Assembly: GCF_020071995.1 (NCBI RefSeq)
Contig: NZ_JABWTK010000019.1
Span: forward strand, 1-38,119
DNA: 38,119 nt
Direction: 5' to 3'
Source: Planococcus chinensis
Lineage (GTDB): Bacteria; Bacillota; Bacilli; Bacillales_A; Planococcaceae
Part shown: positions 24,969-33,176 of the stretch, piece after piece
How positions within the stretch are numbered: position 1 is the stretch's first letter
Layout: each line of letters starts with the position of its first letter
Program-made: the position numbers and the translations under genes
The notes under the pieces: model-generated
What the model was told of the DNA's origin: nothing
Database searches by the model: none
Seen by the model: the letters and a program-made list of their open reading frames with translations, nothing else

Positions 24969-25171
24969 TCTGTCGCCTCCGATTCCAATAATAAGTCGCG
25001 TGTGTTTTTGTAAGCCTTGCATAAACCTTCCCAGTAGCCGAGACTCCACCCACCATGATAAGTATGAGTTTGACTAGCATTGTCACCTTGTTTCGTTCTT
25101 ATAAGGTCAATTCTGTTTTCCGCATGTTCTATTCTTCTATTCAAATACTTCAGGGTTTCTGACTCACTCAT
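24965..25171 (-). CDS. Hypothetical helical protein
   Basis: A 68-residue protein, MSESETLKYLNRRIEHAENR and 'GGWSLGYWEGLCKAYKNTRDLL'. It overlaps the MazG-like gene by 4 bp and the gene before it by 4 bp (ATGA at both ends). The 'G.S.GYW.G...AY.N..D.L' signature recurs in phage early proteins; role unknown. Confidence 0.65.
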   Translation of the reverse strand: MSESETLKYLNRRIEHAENRIDLIRTKQGDNASQTHTYHGGWSLGYWEGLCKAYKNTRDLLLESEATE

Positions 25172-25329
25172 TTCTTAGCCCCCAATGCTTCCTTCTTCTT
25201 CAAAAACTCACGCTTCAAGAATCCAAAGTCCGGTATCTCTCCGTACATGCCTGCGACAGCAATTTCCTGCCGCAGATGGTCCAGTTCGTTCATCGTCTTG
25301 CATTCACGTATTTTCCAGATCAGATCCAA
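25168..25329 (-). CDS. 53-residue protein with TTG start
   Basis: A TTG at 25329 follows GGGAGGG by 8 bases. The sequence MDLIWKIRECKTMNELDHLR continues QEIAVAGMYGEIPDFGFLKR and a lysine-rich end. It overlaps the end of the coiled-coil gene by 10 bp and the next start by 4 bp. 'W.IR.C.TM.ELD.LR.EI' is a typical small phage early protein. Function unknown. Confidence 0.55.
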   Translation of the reverse strand: MDLIWKIRECKTMNELDHLRQEIAVAGMYGEIPDFGFLKREFLKKKEALGAKK

Positions 25330-25910
25330 GTGGAGCGCCCTCCCTCTTCCACAGATTCCGTTACCCGGCTTCTCATTTGCACAGCCTTTTGCATGGTTAG
25401 GAATAACAGGGTTTCATCTTCTGCATGTAAGTGAAGCGCTTGATCCAGACGTTTCACTTCATTTTCTAAGTTGCTCACTTTGATGGAATGCGCTTCTTTC
25501 ACTTTATTTAACTCTCGTTCAATGTTCCGATACTTCGTGCGCCATTCGTCACCGCGTTCAATCTCTGCGTATCGCTCCTTATTGGCATCCTTAACGTCTC
25601 TGCGTAGTTCATCGATGAGTTGTGACTCTTTAACGTGTCGTTCCTCCAGCGAAGCGATATGTGCTTTCAGCTTTTCGTTTCCTTGTTTCAGCAGCAGGCT
25701 TTCTGGGATTTCAACACGCTCCATTTGATGTGGAATTTCGCCTACACTCAAATCACCGATTGTCACGAGTTCAGCAGCATTGAAGATTTGGTAACGCTCG
25801 GTTGTATCCGGCTGTTTTTCTTCTTGATCCGTTTGGACTTTATAACCCTTCAGGCGTTCTTTAGCATCCGTGTTTTCGTACCCCATGCATTTGTTAGCGA
25901 AGATTGTCAT
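25320..25910 (-). CDS. Coiled-coil early protein
   Basis: A 196-residue protein. Residues about 70-165 are an uninterrupted charged coiled coil (ESQLIDELRRDVKDANKERY and NKVKEAHSIKVSNLENEVKR). No enzyme motif is visible. Overlaps with both neighbouring genes place it in the early operon. Not recognised. Confidence 0.7.
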   Translation of the reverse strand: MTIFANKCMGYENTDAKERLKGYKVQTDQEEKQPDTTERYQIFNAAELVTIGDLSVGEIPHQMERVEIPESLLLKQGNEKLKAHIASLEERHVKESQLIDELRRDVKDANKERYAEIERGDEWRTKYRNIERELNKVKEAHSIKVSNLENEVKRLDQALHLHAEDETLLFLTMQKAVQMRSRVTESVEEGGRSTWI

Positions 25911-26113
25911 TTTGATTCCTCCCGGATCCGTTTGATTTCTTTTTGCTGATACTGCAAAGCGTCAATCAACTCTTCGATTATCATGTTCTGCCAGTTATAA
26001 TCTTCCACAGGGCACTCATCTAAGGTTTGGCCATAATTCTTTAGGCCTTTCGCATTCTGTTCGTTGATATGCTGTTCAATTGTGGTTAACACGGCTTCTT
26101 TGATTGTGGTCAT
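25907..26113 (-). CDS. Small NTP-PPase-like early protein
   Basis: A 68-residue protein with 'KGLKNYGQTLDECPVEDYNW' and 'MIIEELIDALQYQQKEI', resembling short MazG/dUTPase-like phage proteins (YG..LD......W....EEL.D..QY). Only part of the metal-binding pattern is present. 4-bp overlap with the next gene. Confidence 0.6.
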   Translation of the reverse strand: MTTIKEAVLTTIEQHINEQNAKGLKNYGQTLDECPVEDYNWQNMIIEELIDALQYQQKEIKRIREESK

Positions 26114-26781
26114 TTCGCTCTCTTCCCTTCCACAGGTATAGTGGCAGCCTTATCGATTCTCATGCCGTCACGGAGTCTTCTCTGCAATGTGCTCAAGCTG
26201 ATGCCGTTTGCTTCTGCCAGGGGAATCCACTCCTGCACGTTGTTTACTTTCTGAATGAATTTAGCTGTCGTGGCTTTTTCCATATCCCACTTCTTTTTAA
26301 ACACTCGATCGTATAGGGCATCTGTTGGAATACCATTCGCATTGGCGATTTTAATGTACTTATCATCAATTGTTTTTTTGCGCTTTATTTCTTTACGTAC
26401 CTTCTTCATAGCTTCTACCTTCTTTGGATTAACCAGATTGTTCTCCAGTTTCCAATGAGCGTATTCACTACGGGTCATGCCTGAGAGTTTCTGTATATCT
26501 TCACTTGTGATTTCGTATTCTCTTAAGATGCGATACAGCTTAGTGGTAATACCTGTTTCCTTCATTTCTCTAATATGCTTATCAATGTGACGCCGGCGGC
26601 TACTGGCACTCAACTTAAGTAACTCTTCTCCGAGCTTTCTTACTTCCGCAGCTGCCGGACATTTGCACCGCGTTCCTTTGTCTACGTTCTCGCCAGCGCA
26701 AACTTCGCACCGGTCTTTATCGAGAACGTCAATTTTCTTTAATATTTCAATGCGTTTCGCTTTAGATTCTTTTAGGTTCAT
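26110..26781 (-). CDS. Zinc-finger/helix-turn-helix early protein
   Basis: A 223-residue protein. A CxxC...CxC cluster (CEVCAGENVDKGTRCKC, residues about 25-41) suggests a bound zinc. The C-terminal half has an internal repeat: KYIKIANANGIPTDALYDRV... then EWIPLAEANGISLSTLQRRL..., each a helix-turn-helix. An earlier 'EITSEDIQKLSGMTRSEYAHWK' may be another. Probably DNA binding; target unknown. It overlaps its neighbours by 4 bp on both sides. Confidence 0.7.
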   Translation of the reverse strand: MNLKESKAKRIEILKKIDVLDKDRCEVCAGENVDKGTRCKCPAAAEVRKLGEELLKLSASSRRRHIDKHIREMKETGITTKLYRILREYEITSEDIQKLSGMTRSEYAHWKLENNLVNPKKVEAMKKVRKEIKRKKTIDDKYIKIANANGIPTDALYDRVFKKKWDMEKATTAKFIQKVNNVQEWIPLAEANGISLSTLQRRLRDGMRIDKAATIPVEGKRAK

Positions 26782-26873
26782 TTCAATTCCACTCCCTTTA
26801 GATACAGAGCAAACGCTCCTGTACTTCCGAATAACAGGCAGGCATGAAAGACGATGACGAATAATGGATCCAT
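26778..26873 (-). CDS. 31-residue membrane peptide
   Basis: MDPLFVIVFHACLLFGSTGA followed by FALYLKGVELK: one membrane span. AAGGAGG lies 8 bases upstream of the ATG at 26873, and the TGA overlaps the ATG of the zinc-finger gene. Confidence 0.5.
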   Translation of the reverse strand: MDPLFVIVFHACLLFGSTGAFALYLKGVELK

Positions 26874-26915
26874 GTGATTTCCTCCTTTTTCTTATCGCGC
26901 TATTTGGGCGGACGG

Positions 26916-27284
26916 TTATGATTCGAACTTTTCTTTTAGGCGTTCGTATTCTTCCTTTTCCTTACGCTCTCGCTCGGCACGAAACTCTGCTTGTCTTTTA
27001 TCCAGACGAGCCTTTTCCTGTTCTTTAAATGCTTTTATATCGAATAGATTTCTTTTGCCTAATTCTTCTCGAATATATTTGCCTCTGTCAGACTCCAGTT
27101 TTTGAAGAACTTTCATTTTGGGAAGAACATAGATTTCCACGTCTTCCGTAATACCGAAATCAAAACTTGCCATTAAAATACAACCGTCAGTAGTCGCGAT
27201 AGTAATTTGTTCTGCGAACTGCGCCATGTGGGTAAACGCTATTGTCTTACCTTCCAAGGCTTGATAGTTATCTAAAACTTCCAT
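26916..27284 (-). CDS. Hypothetical protein with charged C-terminal coil
   Basis: A 122-residue protein from the ATG at 27284, 7 bases after AGGAGG; the ATG two codons earlier is too close. The N-terminal half is beta-rich (IAFTHMAQFAEQITIATTDG), the rest a charged helix (EQEKARLDKRQAEFRAERER). Not recognised. Confidence 0.65.
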   Translation of the reverse strand: MEVLDNYQALEGKTIAFTHMAQFAEQITIATTDGCILMASFDFGITEDVEIYVLPKMKVLQKLESDRGKYIREELGKRNLFDIKAFKEQEKARLDKRQAEFRAERERKEKEEYERLKEKFES

Positions 27285-27319
27285 GTTCATTCCTCCTGAT
27301 TTTTTATTCAGCGTTTCCA

Positions 27320-27553
27320 TCAACTACGCGGCACCATGACCGCCCGATATTTTGCAAAGCCTGGACCTGTTCTGACGATGGTCCGTTTATTCCGTGGACC
27401 GATGGAGAAATCACTGAAATGTTTCTCTTCCGGCGGAATGACTTGTTTCAATGTCCAGCCGCGCTTTTCCAAGTCGGCAATCCGTTGATCCAGTTCCTTT
27501 TGGCTGGTAGCTGTTAAGTTGATTCGTCCCGTGCGTTGAAATTCAGTTTTCAT
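27320..27553 (-). CDS. Hypothetical basic protein
   Basis: A 77-residue protein, with RINLTATSQKELDQRIADLE and RGWTLKQVIPP. The 'EL..RI..LE.RGW.L...' pattern recurs in small DNA-metabolism-adjacent phage proteins; function unknown. Confidence 0.65.
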   Translation of the reverse strand: MKTEFQRTGRINLTATSQKELDQRIADLEKRGWTLKQVIPPEEKHFSDFSIGPRNKRTIVRTGPGFAKYRAVMVPRS

Positions 27554-27569
27554 TGCCGGACACTCCTTT

Positions 27570-27896
27570 TTATATTTCTGATTGATATTTAGCGATTGAT
27601 TGAAGCGCGTTAATTTCCACCTTCAACGCTTCCATTGCTGAGAGTGCAGCGCGATAGGTTTCTGAAGCTAAGTCTCTTTCGAACTTCAAATCCGCTATTT
27701 CGCCGCGAGCTAAGTCTCCGATAACTCCGATTGGTACTTTATCCATTCGCATGGCAGTCATGACTTTAGCTAACTCTGAGCGATAGGCCCGTTCTGTTTC
27801 TGCTTTTGCTTTAGCGAGACGGAACACTTCTTTGCTGGATTCAGATAAACGTTTGGTTGCCTGGTGCAGCATTTGTACTGTCGAATTCAGTTCCAT
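27570..27896 (-). CDS. Helical protein overlapping rusA
   Basis: A 108-residue, almost wholly helical protein (QMLHQATKRLSESSKEVFRL; KVEINALQSIAKYQSEI). Its first 19 codons overlap the rusA 3' end by 56 bp in another frame. Not recognised. Confidence 0.65.
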   Translation of the reverse strand: MELNSTVQMLHQATKRLSESSKEVFRLAKAKAETERAYRSELAKVMTAMRMDKVPIGVIGDLARGEIADLKFERDLASETYRAALSAMEALKVEINALQSIAKYQSEI

Positions 27897-28251
27897 CTTT
27901 CACCTCGAATATTTCGACCTCGATCCGTGGATTGGCTTTGTCTATATAGAAGCTATGGCTGATATTGCCGACTTCTTTCCATCCATCGTTTTTCAATATG
28001 CCACCATCGACTAATCCATCAAAGATGAACTTCTGGCCGGCAATGATGTTGTCTTTGTCTTTCCGTTTATCCTTGCAATGCCAGATGATGTGGAAGTTTG
28101 CCGATTCGATGACCGGCAATCCTTCCGCACTATCTATGACAAGCTGCGTGAATTTCTTCTTCATCTTTGAGTACACCGCATAATGCTGTTTCGATTTGGC
28201 TATAATTTCGTTCATTGAAGGTAATGTGCCAGGGATTACGAAACGCCTCAT
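27841..28251 (-). CDS. rusA: RusA-like Holliday junction resolvase
   Basis: A 136-residue protein; 'IPGTLPSMNEIIAKSKQHYA' and 'KRKDKDNIIAGQKFIFDGLV', then 'KNDGWKEV', match RusA, with the DxDN and later aspartates that bind magnesium. It resolves crossovers formed during phage recombination, in keeping with ERF and SSB encoded upstream. The start overlaps the homing endonuclease stop by 4 bp. Confidence 0.88.
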   Translation of the reverse strand: MRRFVIPGTLPSMNEIIAKSKQHYAVYSKMKKKFTQLVIDSAEGLPVIESANFHIIWHCKDKRKDKDNIIAGQKFIFDGLVDGGILKNDGWKEVGNISHSFYIDKANPRIEVEIFEVKDGTEFDSTNAAPGNQTFI

Positions 28252-28808
28252 TCTAAGACCTCTAACGCTTTGTCTCCGTGGAGGAAAATCAGAAACCCTT
28301 CTACTTCGAACTGACCTTTAGCAATTTGCCCTGAGATATAACCTTTGTTTTTCCCTAGAAATTCACCAGCTTGCGCCATGCTTCGGAAGTAATGCGCTTC
28401 CTTTGTTGTTCCGTTCAGTAAAACTACTTTGTTATTCGATGTCATAAGATCGTTGTCAAAGGCATGGTTGTTATTCTCTTTATGCGTACACCATTCCAAG
28501 TTGGAAACGTGATTATTCAAACGGCTTCCGTCGATATGGTTTATATAATCCTTGCCTGGCACTTGTGGTATGAAAGCAAATGCTACCAGACGATGTACCA
28601 ACCAAGTTTGCACGTTTCCGTCCTTCCACAAATTGACGCGGCAAGTATTATCTTTTGAAATTTTTTGCTTTAGAACCCGTTGCTTCCACTTTCTTTTCCC
28701 ATGCATTTCAGTGAAAGTCGTTTTGTTTTCATGCGTTCTTACTTCACCGGTATTACTGACTTCATAAATGCCTTCATAACCGACTACATCTTTCCATATT
28801 AGGTCCAT
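28248..28808 (-). CDS. NUMOD4/HNH homing endonuclease
   Basis: A 186-residue free-standing homing endonuclease. Residues about 1-60 are NUMOD4 (WKDVVGYEGIYEVSNTGEVR), about 70-115 an HNH_3 core (VHRLVAFAFIP, NHIDGSRLNNHVSNLEW), and about 128-180 NUMOD1 (AQAGEFLGKNKGYISGQIAK). It sits between ssb and rusA and is likely a selfish insertion. Confidence 0.9.
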   Translation of the reverse strand: MDLIWKDVVGYEGIYEVSNTGEVRTHENKTTFTEMHGKRKWKQRVLKQKISKDNTCRVNLWKDGNVQTWLVHRLVAFAFIPQVPGKDYINHIDGSRLNNHVSNLEWCTHKENNNHAFDNDLMTSNNKVVLLNGTTKEAHYFRSMAQAGEFLGKNKGYISGQIAKGQFEVEGFLIFLHGDKALEVLE

Positions 28809-28823
28809 GTGTTTTCATCCTTT

Positions 28824-29231
28824 CTAGAAGGGAAGCGAATTTGGATCTTCTTCATCAATACTTGACTGTTGGTTCTGGTTTGTATTCTGCTGTCCATTAG
28901 ATTGATTGCTCGATTTCGGTTCAAGGAACTGAACGCTGTCCGCAACAACTTCAGTCGTATAAACGCGCTTGCCATCCTGCCCTTCATAGCTTCCAGTCTG
29001 GATACGTCCTTCTACTCCGGCCAGACTTCCTTTTTTCAAGAAGTTCGCAGCGTTTTCTGCTTGTTTTCGCCATACCGTGCAGTTAATGAAATCCGTTTCC
29101 TTTTCACCATTCGCGTTCGTGAAGGTTCTGTTTACAGCCAATGTGAATCGTGTTACAGCTGCACCTGATGGAGTATATGTGAGCGTAGGATCCTTTGTTA
29201 ATCTTCCGACTAGTACCACTCTGTTTATCAT
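28824..29231 (-). CDS. ssb: Single-stranded DNA-binding protein
   Basis: A 135-residue SSB. Residues 1-105 form the OB fold ([20 protein letters not shown], then [20 protein letters not shown]). A Q/N-rich linker ends in the acidic tip [10 protein letters not shown], which in cellular SSB recruits partner proteins. 4-bp overlap with the HNH gene. Confidence 0.95.
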   Translation of the reverse strand: MINRVVLVGRLTKDPTLTYTPSGAAVTRFTLAVNRTFTNANGEKETDFINCTVWRKQAENAANFLKKGSLAGVEGRIQTGSYEGQDGKRVYTTEVVADSVQFLEPKSSNQSNGQQNTNQNQQSSIDEEDPNSLPF

Positions 29232-29617
29232 CTAAATTTCCCCATTTCATTCATGTAGTTTTCAAAGGCTTGTTCCGTTGGCTCGTCTATTAATCCGATA
29301 TCGTGTAGATCGTAAGCGTCTGTGTAATAAAGCTTTCCGAATGCTTCGTATCGCATATCTCGTAATTCGTCTGCAAAGTTGGCGTCTTGGTGTGCTTGCA
29401 TATGATGCTTCTTGCAAAGTGGCATTAGGTTTCTAAATCCACCCCTCCCAGAGGCGCTTCTGAAGGTGACGTGATGCATTTCGATTGGAGCGCCGTTGCA
29501 GATGGAGCATGTGTCTCCGAACCAATCTAATGCCAACTGGTATTGCTTCTTGTTAATTGCCCCACGCTCTTTGCGCTTCGGCTTTCTTCTGGCGTGTGTC
29601 TGTTTTGGAAACATCAT
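29228..29617 (-). CDS. HNH nuclease in the replication module
   Basis: A 129-residue protein, ATG at 29617 after GAGGTG. '[20 protein letters not shown]' followed by '[16 protein letters not shown]' is an HNH core with two zinc cysteines. N terminus very basic. Such genes beside ssb are often recombination-associated nucleases rather than homing enzymes. Confidence 0.82.
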   Translation of the reverse strand: MMFPKQTHARRKPKRKERGAINKKQYQLALDWFGDTCSICNGAPIEMHHVTFRSASGRGGFRNLMPLCKKHHMQAHQDANFADELRDMRYEAFGKLYYTDAYDLHDIGLIDEPTEQAFENYMNEMGKFR

Positions 29618-29627
29618 CGTTTGCACC

Positions 29628-30059
29628 TCATTTCTGGAATACTCCGACGTAGGCCGGCAGAACCGGCAGGCTATCTCTTAACTCTCTCCACGTTTGGTGT
29701 TTCTTGCTTTCTAAGCAGTAAGTTGAGATATCCATGCCGTAATCAACCAGGTACATCTTTTTGCAGTTCTGTTTGAATTCTTTCTTATATAGTTGTTTCG
29801 CTTTCTCTTCATCTGGTGCGAAGAACATGGCAAATAATGAATCTCCTAAAGGGACCGAATACAATCTCATGAATTGGATGCCTAAGACGTTTTGGTCTTT
29901 CATGCTTTTCGCCTTATCCAAATCAATTAAGCTGTAAGTTTTTTCGCTTACTAGATCGGTCCCACTTATAACGCCATCCATCAGACCGCTATATAAACTG
30001 TGTGCCAAGAGCGACTCTTCATATCCGAGTGCTGCGGCCAGCAATTCATTGACCGTCAT
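29628..30059 (-). CDS. Hypothetical early protein
   Basis: A 143-residue protein starting MTVNELLAAALGYEESLLAH, with a GGGGAG about 9 bases upstream and a 14-bp overlap with the helicase gene. No family recognised; alpha/beta with three cysteines. Position suggests a role in replication. Confidence 0.65.
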   Translation of the reverse strand: MTVNELLAAALGYEESLLAHSLYSGLMDGVISGTDLVSEKTYSLIDLDKAKSMKDQNVLGIQFMRLYSVPLGDSLFAMFFAPDEEKAKQLYKKEFKQNCKKMYLVDYGMDISTYCLESKKHQTWRELRDSLPVLPAYVGVFQK

Positions 30060-31287
30060 TTTCGGTAATCTCCCCAGTAAATTTGTTGTAAGTAGCAAAT
30101 ACCGTTCCGACTGCACCGTTACGATTCTTGGCGACGATAATCTCTAATGAAGAGTCGTTATCATCCTTGCTGTAATAAGCGTCTCGGTACAGGAACATTG
30201 CTACGTCTGCATCTTCCTCAATACTGCCCGACTCCCGTAAATCGGAGAGCATTGGCCGTTTATCCTGTCGCTGTTCAACTCCCCGGCTTAATTGAGCTAG
30301 TACGACTACCGGACAGTTAAACTCTTTAGCGATAGCTTTAAGGCCTTTTGTGATGGTCCCGATTTGTAAGTGCATGTTGTTGGTGTTCTCAACCGGCTTG
30401 ATCAGCGTCAAGTAGTCGATAAAGATGATTGGCTTACGGTCTTTGTGCTGACTCGCCATCTTGCGGACTTTCATCCGGATCTCCGGTAAGGTTTGACCAC
30501 TTTTATCGAATATCTGTATCTTGGTTTCACTTAACCGGTTAATGGCTGGCATCCACTTTTCTTTCTGCCCATCTGACAGCATGCTGTGTGGGTCCCTCAT
30601 CTTCCCGCGATTGAAACTGCCAGTTGAAGCAATCAATCTGTCTCTCAGGCTCACCCTAGACATTTCCAGAGAAAAAATAATTGGCAGATAACCTGTCCAT
30701 CCAGCCTGCTTTGCTAGATGCAGCATGACATCTGATTTACCCATTGAAGGTCGAGCCGCTAAAATGGTTAGTTCCGCATCCTGCAGCCCGTTTGTCATGA
30801 GGTTCAATCTTGTTAGGCCGGTGTTAGCGCCCTTCTTCATTTCGACCTTGTGATAAGGTGCTTCGTATACATCAATGGTCAATCCGGTTATATCACTGTG
30901 ATCGCTCACATCATCATCCTGAATCTTATTCAGCTCTGACATGATTGAATCGATATCCCAGTTTTCCAATTGCGCCGTGCTAATGATGTTTCGCTTTTCT
31001 TTTTCGCGGTAAGCATCCTGGACAGCTTTGGCGTGATCTTCGAAGCGTTTTTCGTTCGCAAGGTTCTGGAGTTCGGTTAAGTAATTCGCGCCGCCGAACA
31101 GCTGCGGATTGACGTAGGTGATTAACGTAACTACATCCACTGCTTTTCCTTTGGCATCCAGTTCCTTCATGGCTTTGAAAAGCTCTCGATGATAAACGCT
31201 TTCGAATTGGTCTACCTGCAGATTCGTTTCGTTAATCAGGTGGGGCTCTTTTAGCATGGTTCCCAGTACAGCTTTTTCTGCCTGCAT
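30046..31287 (-). CDS. Replicative DNA helicase (DnaB-like)
   Basis: A 413-residue helicase from the ATG at 31287 after AGGAGAGG. N-terminal domain about 1-105; RecA fold with Walker A-like AARPSMGKSDVM, Walker B-like IIFIDYLTL, and 'LRESGSIEEDADVAMFLYRD'. It unwinds the phage fork and is loaded at the origin by the initiator encoded directly upstream (1-bp gap). Confidence 0.94.
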   Translation of the reverse strand: MQAEKAVLGTMLKEPHLINETNLQVDQFESVYHRELFKAMKELDAKGKAVDVVTLITYVNPQLFGGANYLTELQNLANEKRFEDHAKAVQDAYREKEKRNIISTAQLENWDIDSIMSELNKIQDDDVSDHSDITGLTIDVYEAPYHKVEMKKGANTGLTRLNLMTNGLQDAELTILAARPSMGKSDVMLHLAKQAGWTGYLPIIFSLEMSRVSLRDRLIASTGSFNRGKMRDPHSMLSDGQKEKWMPAINRLSETKIQIFDKSGQTLPEIRMKVRKMASQHKDRKPIIFIDYLTLIKPVENTNNMHLQIGTITKGLKAIAKEFNCPVVVLAQLSRGVEQRQDKRPMLSDLRESGSIEEDADVAMFLYRDAYYSKDDNDSSLEIIVAKNRNGAVGTVFATYNKFTGEITENDGQ

Positions 31288-31288
31288 A

Positions 31289-32044
31289 TTAATCCTCTCC
31301 TGCGTTGAAATTTGGCACATATTCTTTTGGCTTGCTTATCACATGGACCGGATCGTTCGAACCCTCATATTCATCATTGAAGTGCTCGCCATTAAGGAAA
31401 GTGAGAGGGTTCTTTTGTTGAGGAACGAACTCTCCTCTCTTAGCCAAGCCTTCACGATGATTTAGATAAAGGTGCGTGCCCTCTATGATCTGTTCGTGAG
31501 AATACTTTTTCAGCAGCGAAGCGTACTTGGTTTCGCACTTCACTTTGCCTTTCTTATTTCCGTAAAGGCTCCACCAAGACTCGAATAGTTCTGCGTGCTG
31601 AACAGTATCTTTTTTATTACCTTTGTTTTCCTTGTTACCTTTATTGTTTGTGTTCATCTGTTGTTCATCTGTTGTTCGTTTGATGTTCATCTGTTGTTCA
31701 TTTCCTTGGTACATTTGCCAGTTAAGTACTGTAACGACGCTAAATTTGTTAGATGATTTGATGTTCAACATTTCTAGTTTTTCTAGGAGTTTAAGCCATC
31801 GCCATATCGTTAAGTCGTTAACTCTATTTTTGGGTGCAGAACCCTTGTTATACTCTTCTGCCAGAGCAAATCTTCCAGTCACGAATTCTCCAGGTTGTAA
31901 TTTAACAACTTGCGTTCCAACTAGTTGCTCATGTTCTGTATAGCTGACTTTCATCAGGCAAAGCATCCATAACTTCAAAATGAATGGATCCGAAAACACT
32001 GTGCTGTCTTTGAGTTTTCTATGAACGGAAAACCATCCAGCCAT
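31289..32044 (-). CDS. Replication initiator/helicase-loader-like protein
   Basis: A 251-residue protein. Residues about 1-110 form a winged-helix domain (MAGWFSVHRKLKDSTVFSDP; DLTIWRWLKLLEKLEMLNIK). Residues about 115-150 are low complexity, encoded by the iteron repeats. The C-terminal part 'FESWWSLYGNKKGKVKCETK' is DnaD-like. It probably binds the iterons in its own gene and recruits the helicase. Confidence 0.85.
   Translation of the reverse strand: MAGWFSVHRKLKDSTVFSDPFILKLWMLCLMKVSYTEHEQLVGTQVVKLQPGEFVTGRFALAEEYNKGSAPKNRVNDLTIWRWLKLLEKLEMLNIKSSNKFSVVTVLNWQMYQGNEQQMNIKRTTDEQQMNTNNKGNKENKGNKKDTVQHAELFESWWSLYGNKKGKVKCETKYASLLKKYSHEQIIEGTHLYLNHREGLAKRGEFVPQQKNPLTFLNGEHFNDEYEGSNDPVHVISKPKEYVPNFNAGED
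31651..31705. repeat. Iterons: five 11-bp tandem repeats, putative origin
   Basis: TGTTCATCTGT occurs three times exactly (31651-31661, 31662-31672, 31684-31694) with a degenerate unit at 31673-31683 and 31695-31705. An 11-bp period cannot keep reading frame, so the repetition is selected as DNA. An AT-rich stretch (31612-31650, repeated TTACCTTTRTTG) lies beside it. This is a typical iteron origin within an initiator gene. Confidence 0.75.
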
Positions 32045-32049
32045 TCACC

Positions 32050-32676
32050 TCACCCTTCCAACTTCGCCAGATAGTCGATTACTTTGCTGGCTTCTGCCTT
32101 TGTTAAGTCTTTCGTTGCTTTGTTAATACTGAAGTGTTTACAGGCGCTCGCATAAACAGCTGCTTGATCCTGCCCAGTTGCCTTTGCGATGTTTCCAACT
32201 TTTGCACCCAACGCTTTTATTTGCGCCGCAGAAATAGTGTTTTCATTCGGTGCTGTCGTTTCATCTTTTTTGCCTTTTGGTTCACTGGCAGCATTACCAT
32301 CGTCGTCTTCATCTGAAGTAATACCGAACACGGCGGCCAAGCTATAACGCTTCAAGTAAGTGATAACACTTCCTGTCGCTTGGGCATCGGTCTTGGCGGG
32401 CTTTGCATAAATCGGTTCTGATTCAATCCATTCTCCACTTGAGTGCATTAGCAATGTCGTGACGCCAACTTTGTCCTCAGAGTTTGTTGGCGATTGGATG
32501 AAGCTTAATCCGTGTTTTGCGGATATTTCCGTGATAGCTTCCACCACATTTTCAAGTGGGACGTATTTGCTTTTGAAAAACGGATTATCTTTATCCTTCA
32601 TTGGTTGTTTAACTTCACCTTGAAATGCTGATAAAGCTTTAGCAATTTCGGTAATTGATTCAGATTTTTTCATCAT
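32050..32676 (-). CDS. erf: ERF-family single-strand annealing protein
   Basis: A 208-residue recombinase. 'NPFFKSKYVPLENVVEAITE', 'KHGLSFIQSPTN' and 'TGSVITYLKRYSLAAVFGIT' are ERF signatures; an acidic linker (TSDEDDDGN) and a C-terminal small helical domain follow. It anneals single strands during phage recombination and cooperates with SSB and RusA. Confidence 0.93.
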   Translation of the reverse strand: MMKKSESITEIAKALSAFQGEVKQPMKDKDNPFFKSKYVPLENVVEAITEISAKHGLSFIQSPTNSEDKVGVTTLLMHSSGEWIESEPIYAKPAKTDAQATGSVITYLKRYSLAAVFGITSDEDDDGNAASEPKGKKDETTAPNENTISAAQIKALGAKVGNIAKATGQDQAAVYASACKHFSINKATKDLTKAEASKVIDYLAKLEG

Positions 32677-32684
32677 TCATCCTC

Positions 32685-33176
32685 CTAGACGATCCGGAGA
32701 GAGCGCTTCTGTTGAAGCTCTGCACCCTCTACCTCGATGCCGTTTTTCAAATCTTCGAGCATTGCTTTTTTATCTATGGCTGGAGCGACTTCGATTAGGT
32801 AATGTCCAGGAATAATTTTTTCATCAAGTATCAGTGCGCTAGGCGGGTTGTTCTGCATGCGAAGGGTAAATGTAGACCCTTTGACTTTGTCCCGTCCTGT
32901 AGCGATTAGCGCGTCTTCTGCATAAGCCTTTAACCGTTTGGAATTGTTCTCTAAAGCTTGCCGGCGTTTTTTTAACCGGTCTTCTTCTTCCTTGATCGCC
33001 TTTGCCTGAGCATCGAGCGTTTTGATGATGATAGCCGTTGAGTTTAGTTTTTCTTCAATGGCATCATCGATTGATTCCAATGTATCTGCGAAGCCTTCGT
33101 GTTCAACTTCGTTATCAGTGATTAGATCCAGCACCTCTTGATAGGCTGCTGTGAGTTCATATAGTTTGAAAGCCAT
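32685..33176 (-). CDS. Gp157-family protein
   Basis: A 163-residue protein: a helical coil (about residues 20-90), then 'RLKAYAEDALIATGRDKVKG' and 'STFTLRMQNNPPSALILDE', matching the Siphovirus Gp157 family. Members accompany ERF or RecT operons; a role with DNA recombination is assumed. Its RBS and ATG lie under the -35 of a plus-strand promoter. Confidence 0.85.
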   Translation of the reverse strand: MAFKLYELTAAYQEVLDLITDNEVEHEGFADTLESIDDAIEEKLNSTAIIIKTLDAQAKAIKEEEDRLKKRRQALENNSKRLKAYAEDALIATGRDKVKGSTFTLRMQNNPPSALILDEKIIPGHYLIEVAPAIDKKAMLEDLKNGIEVEGAELQQKRSLRIV

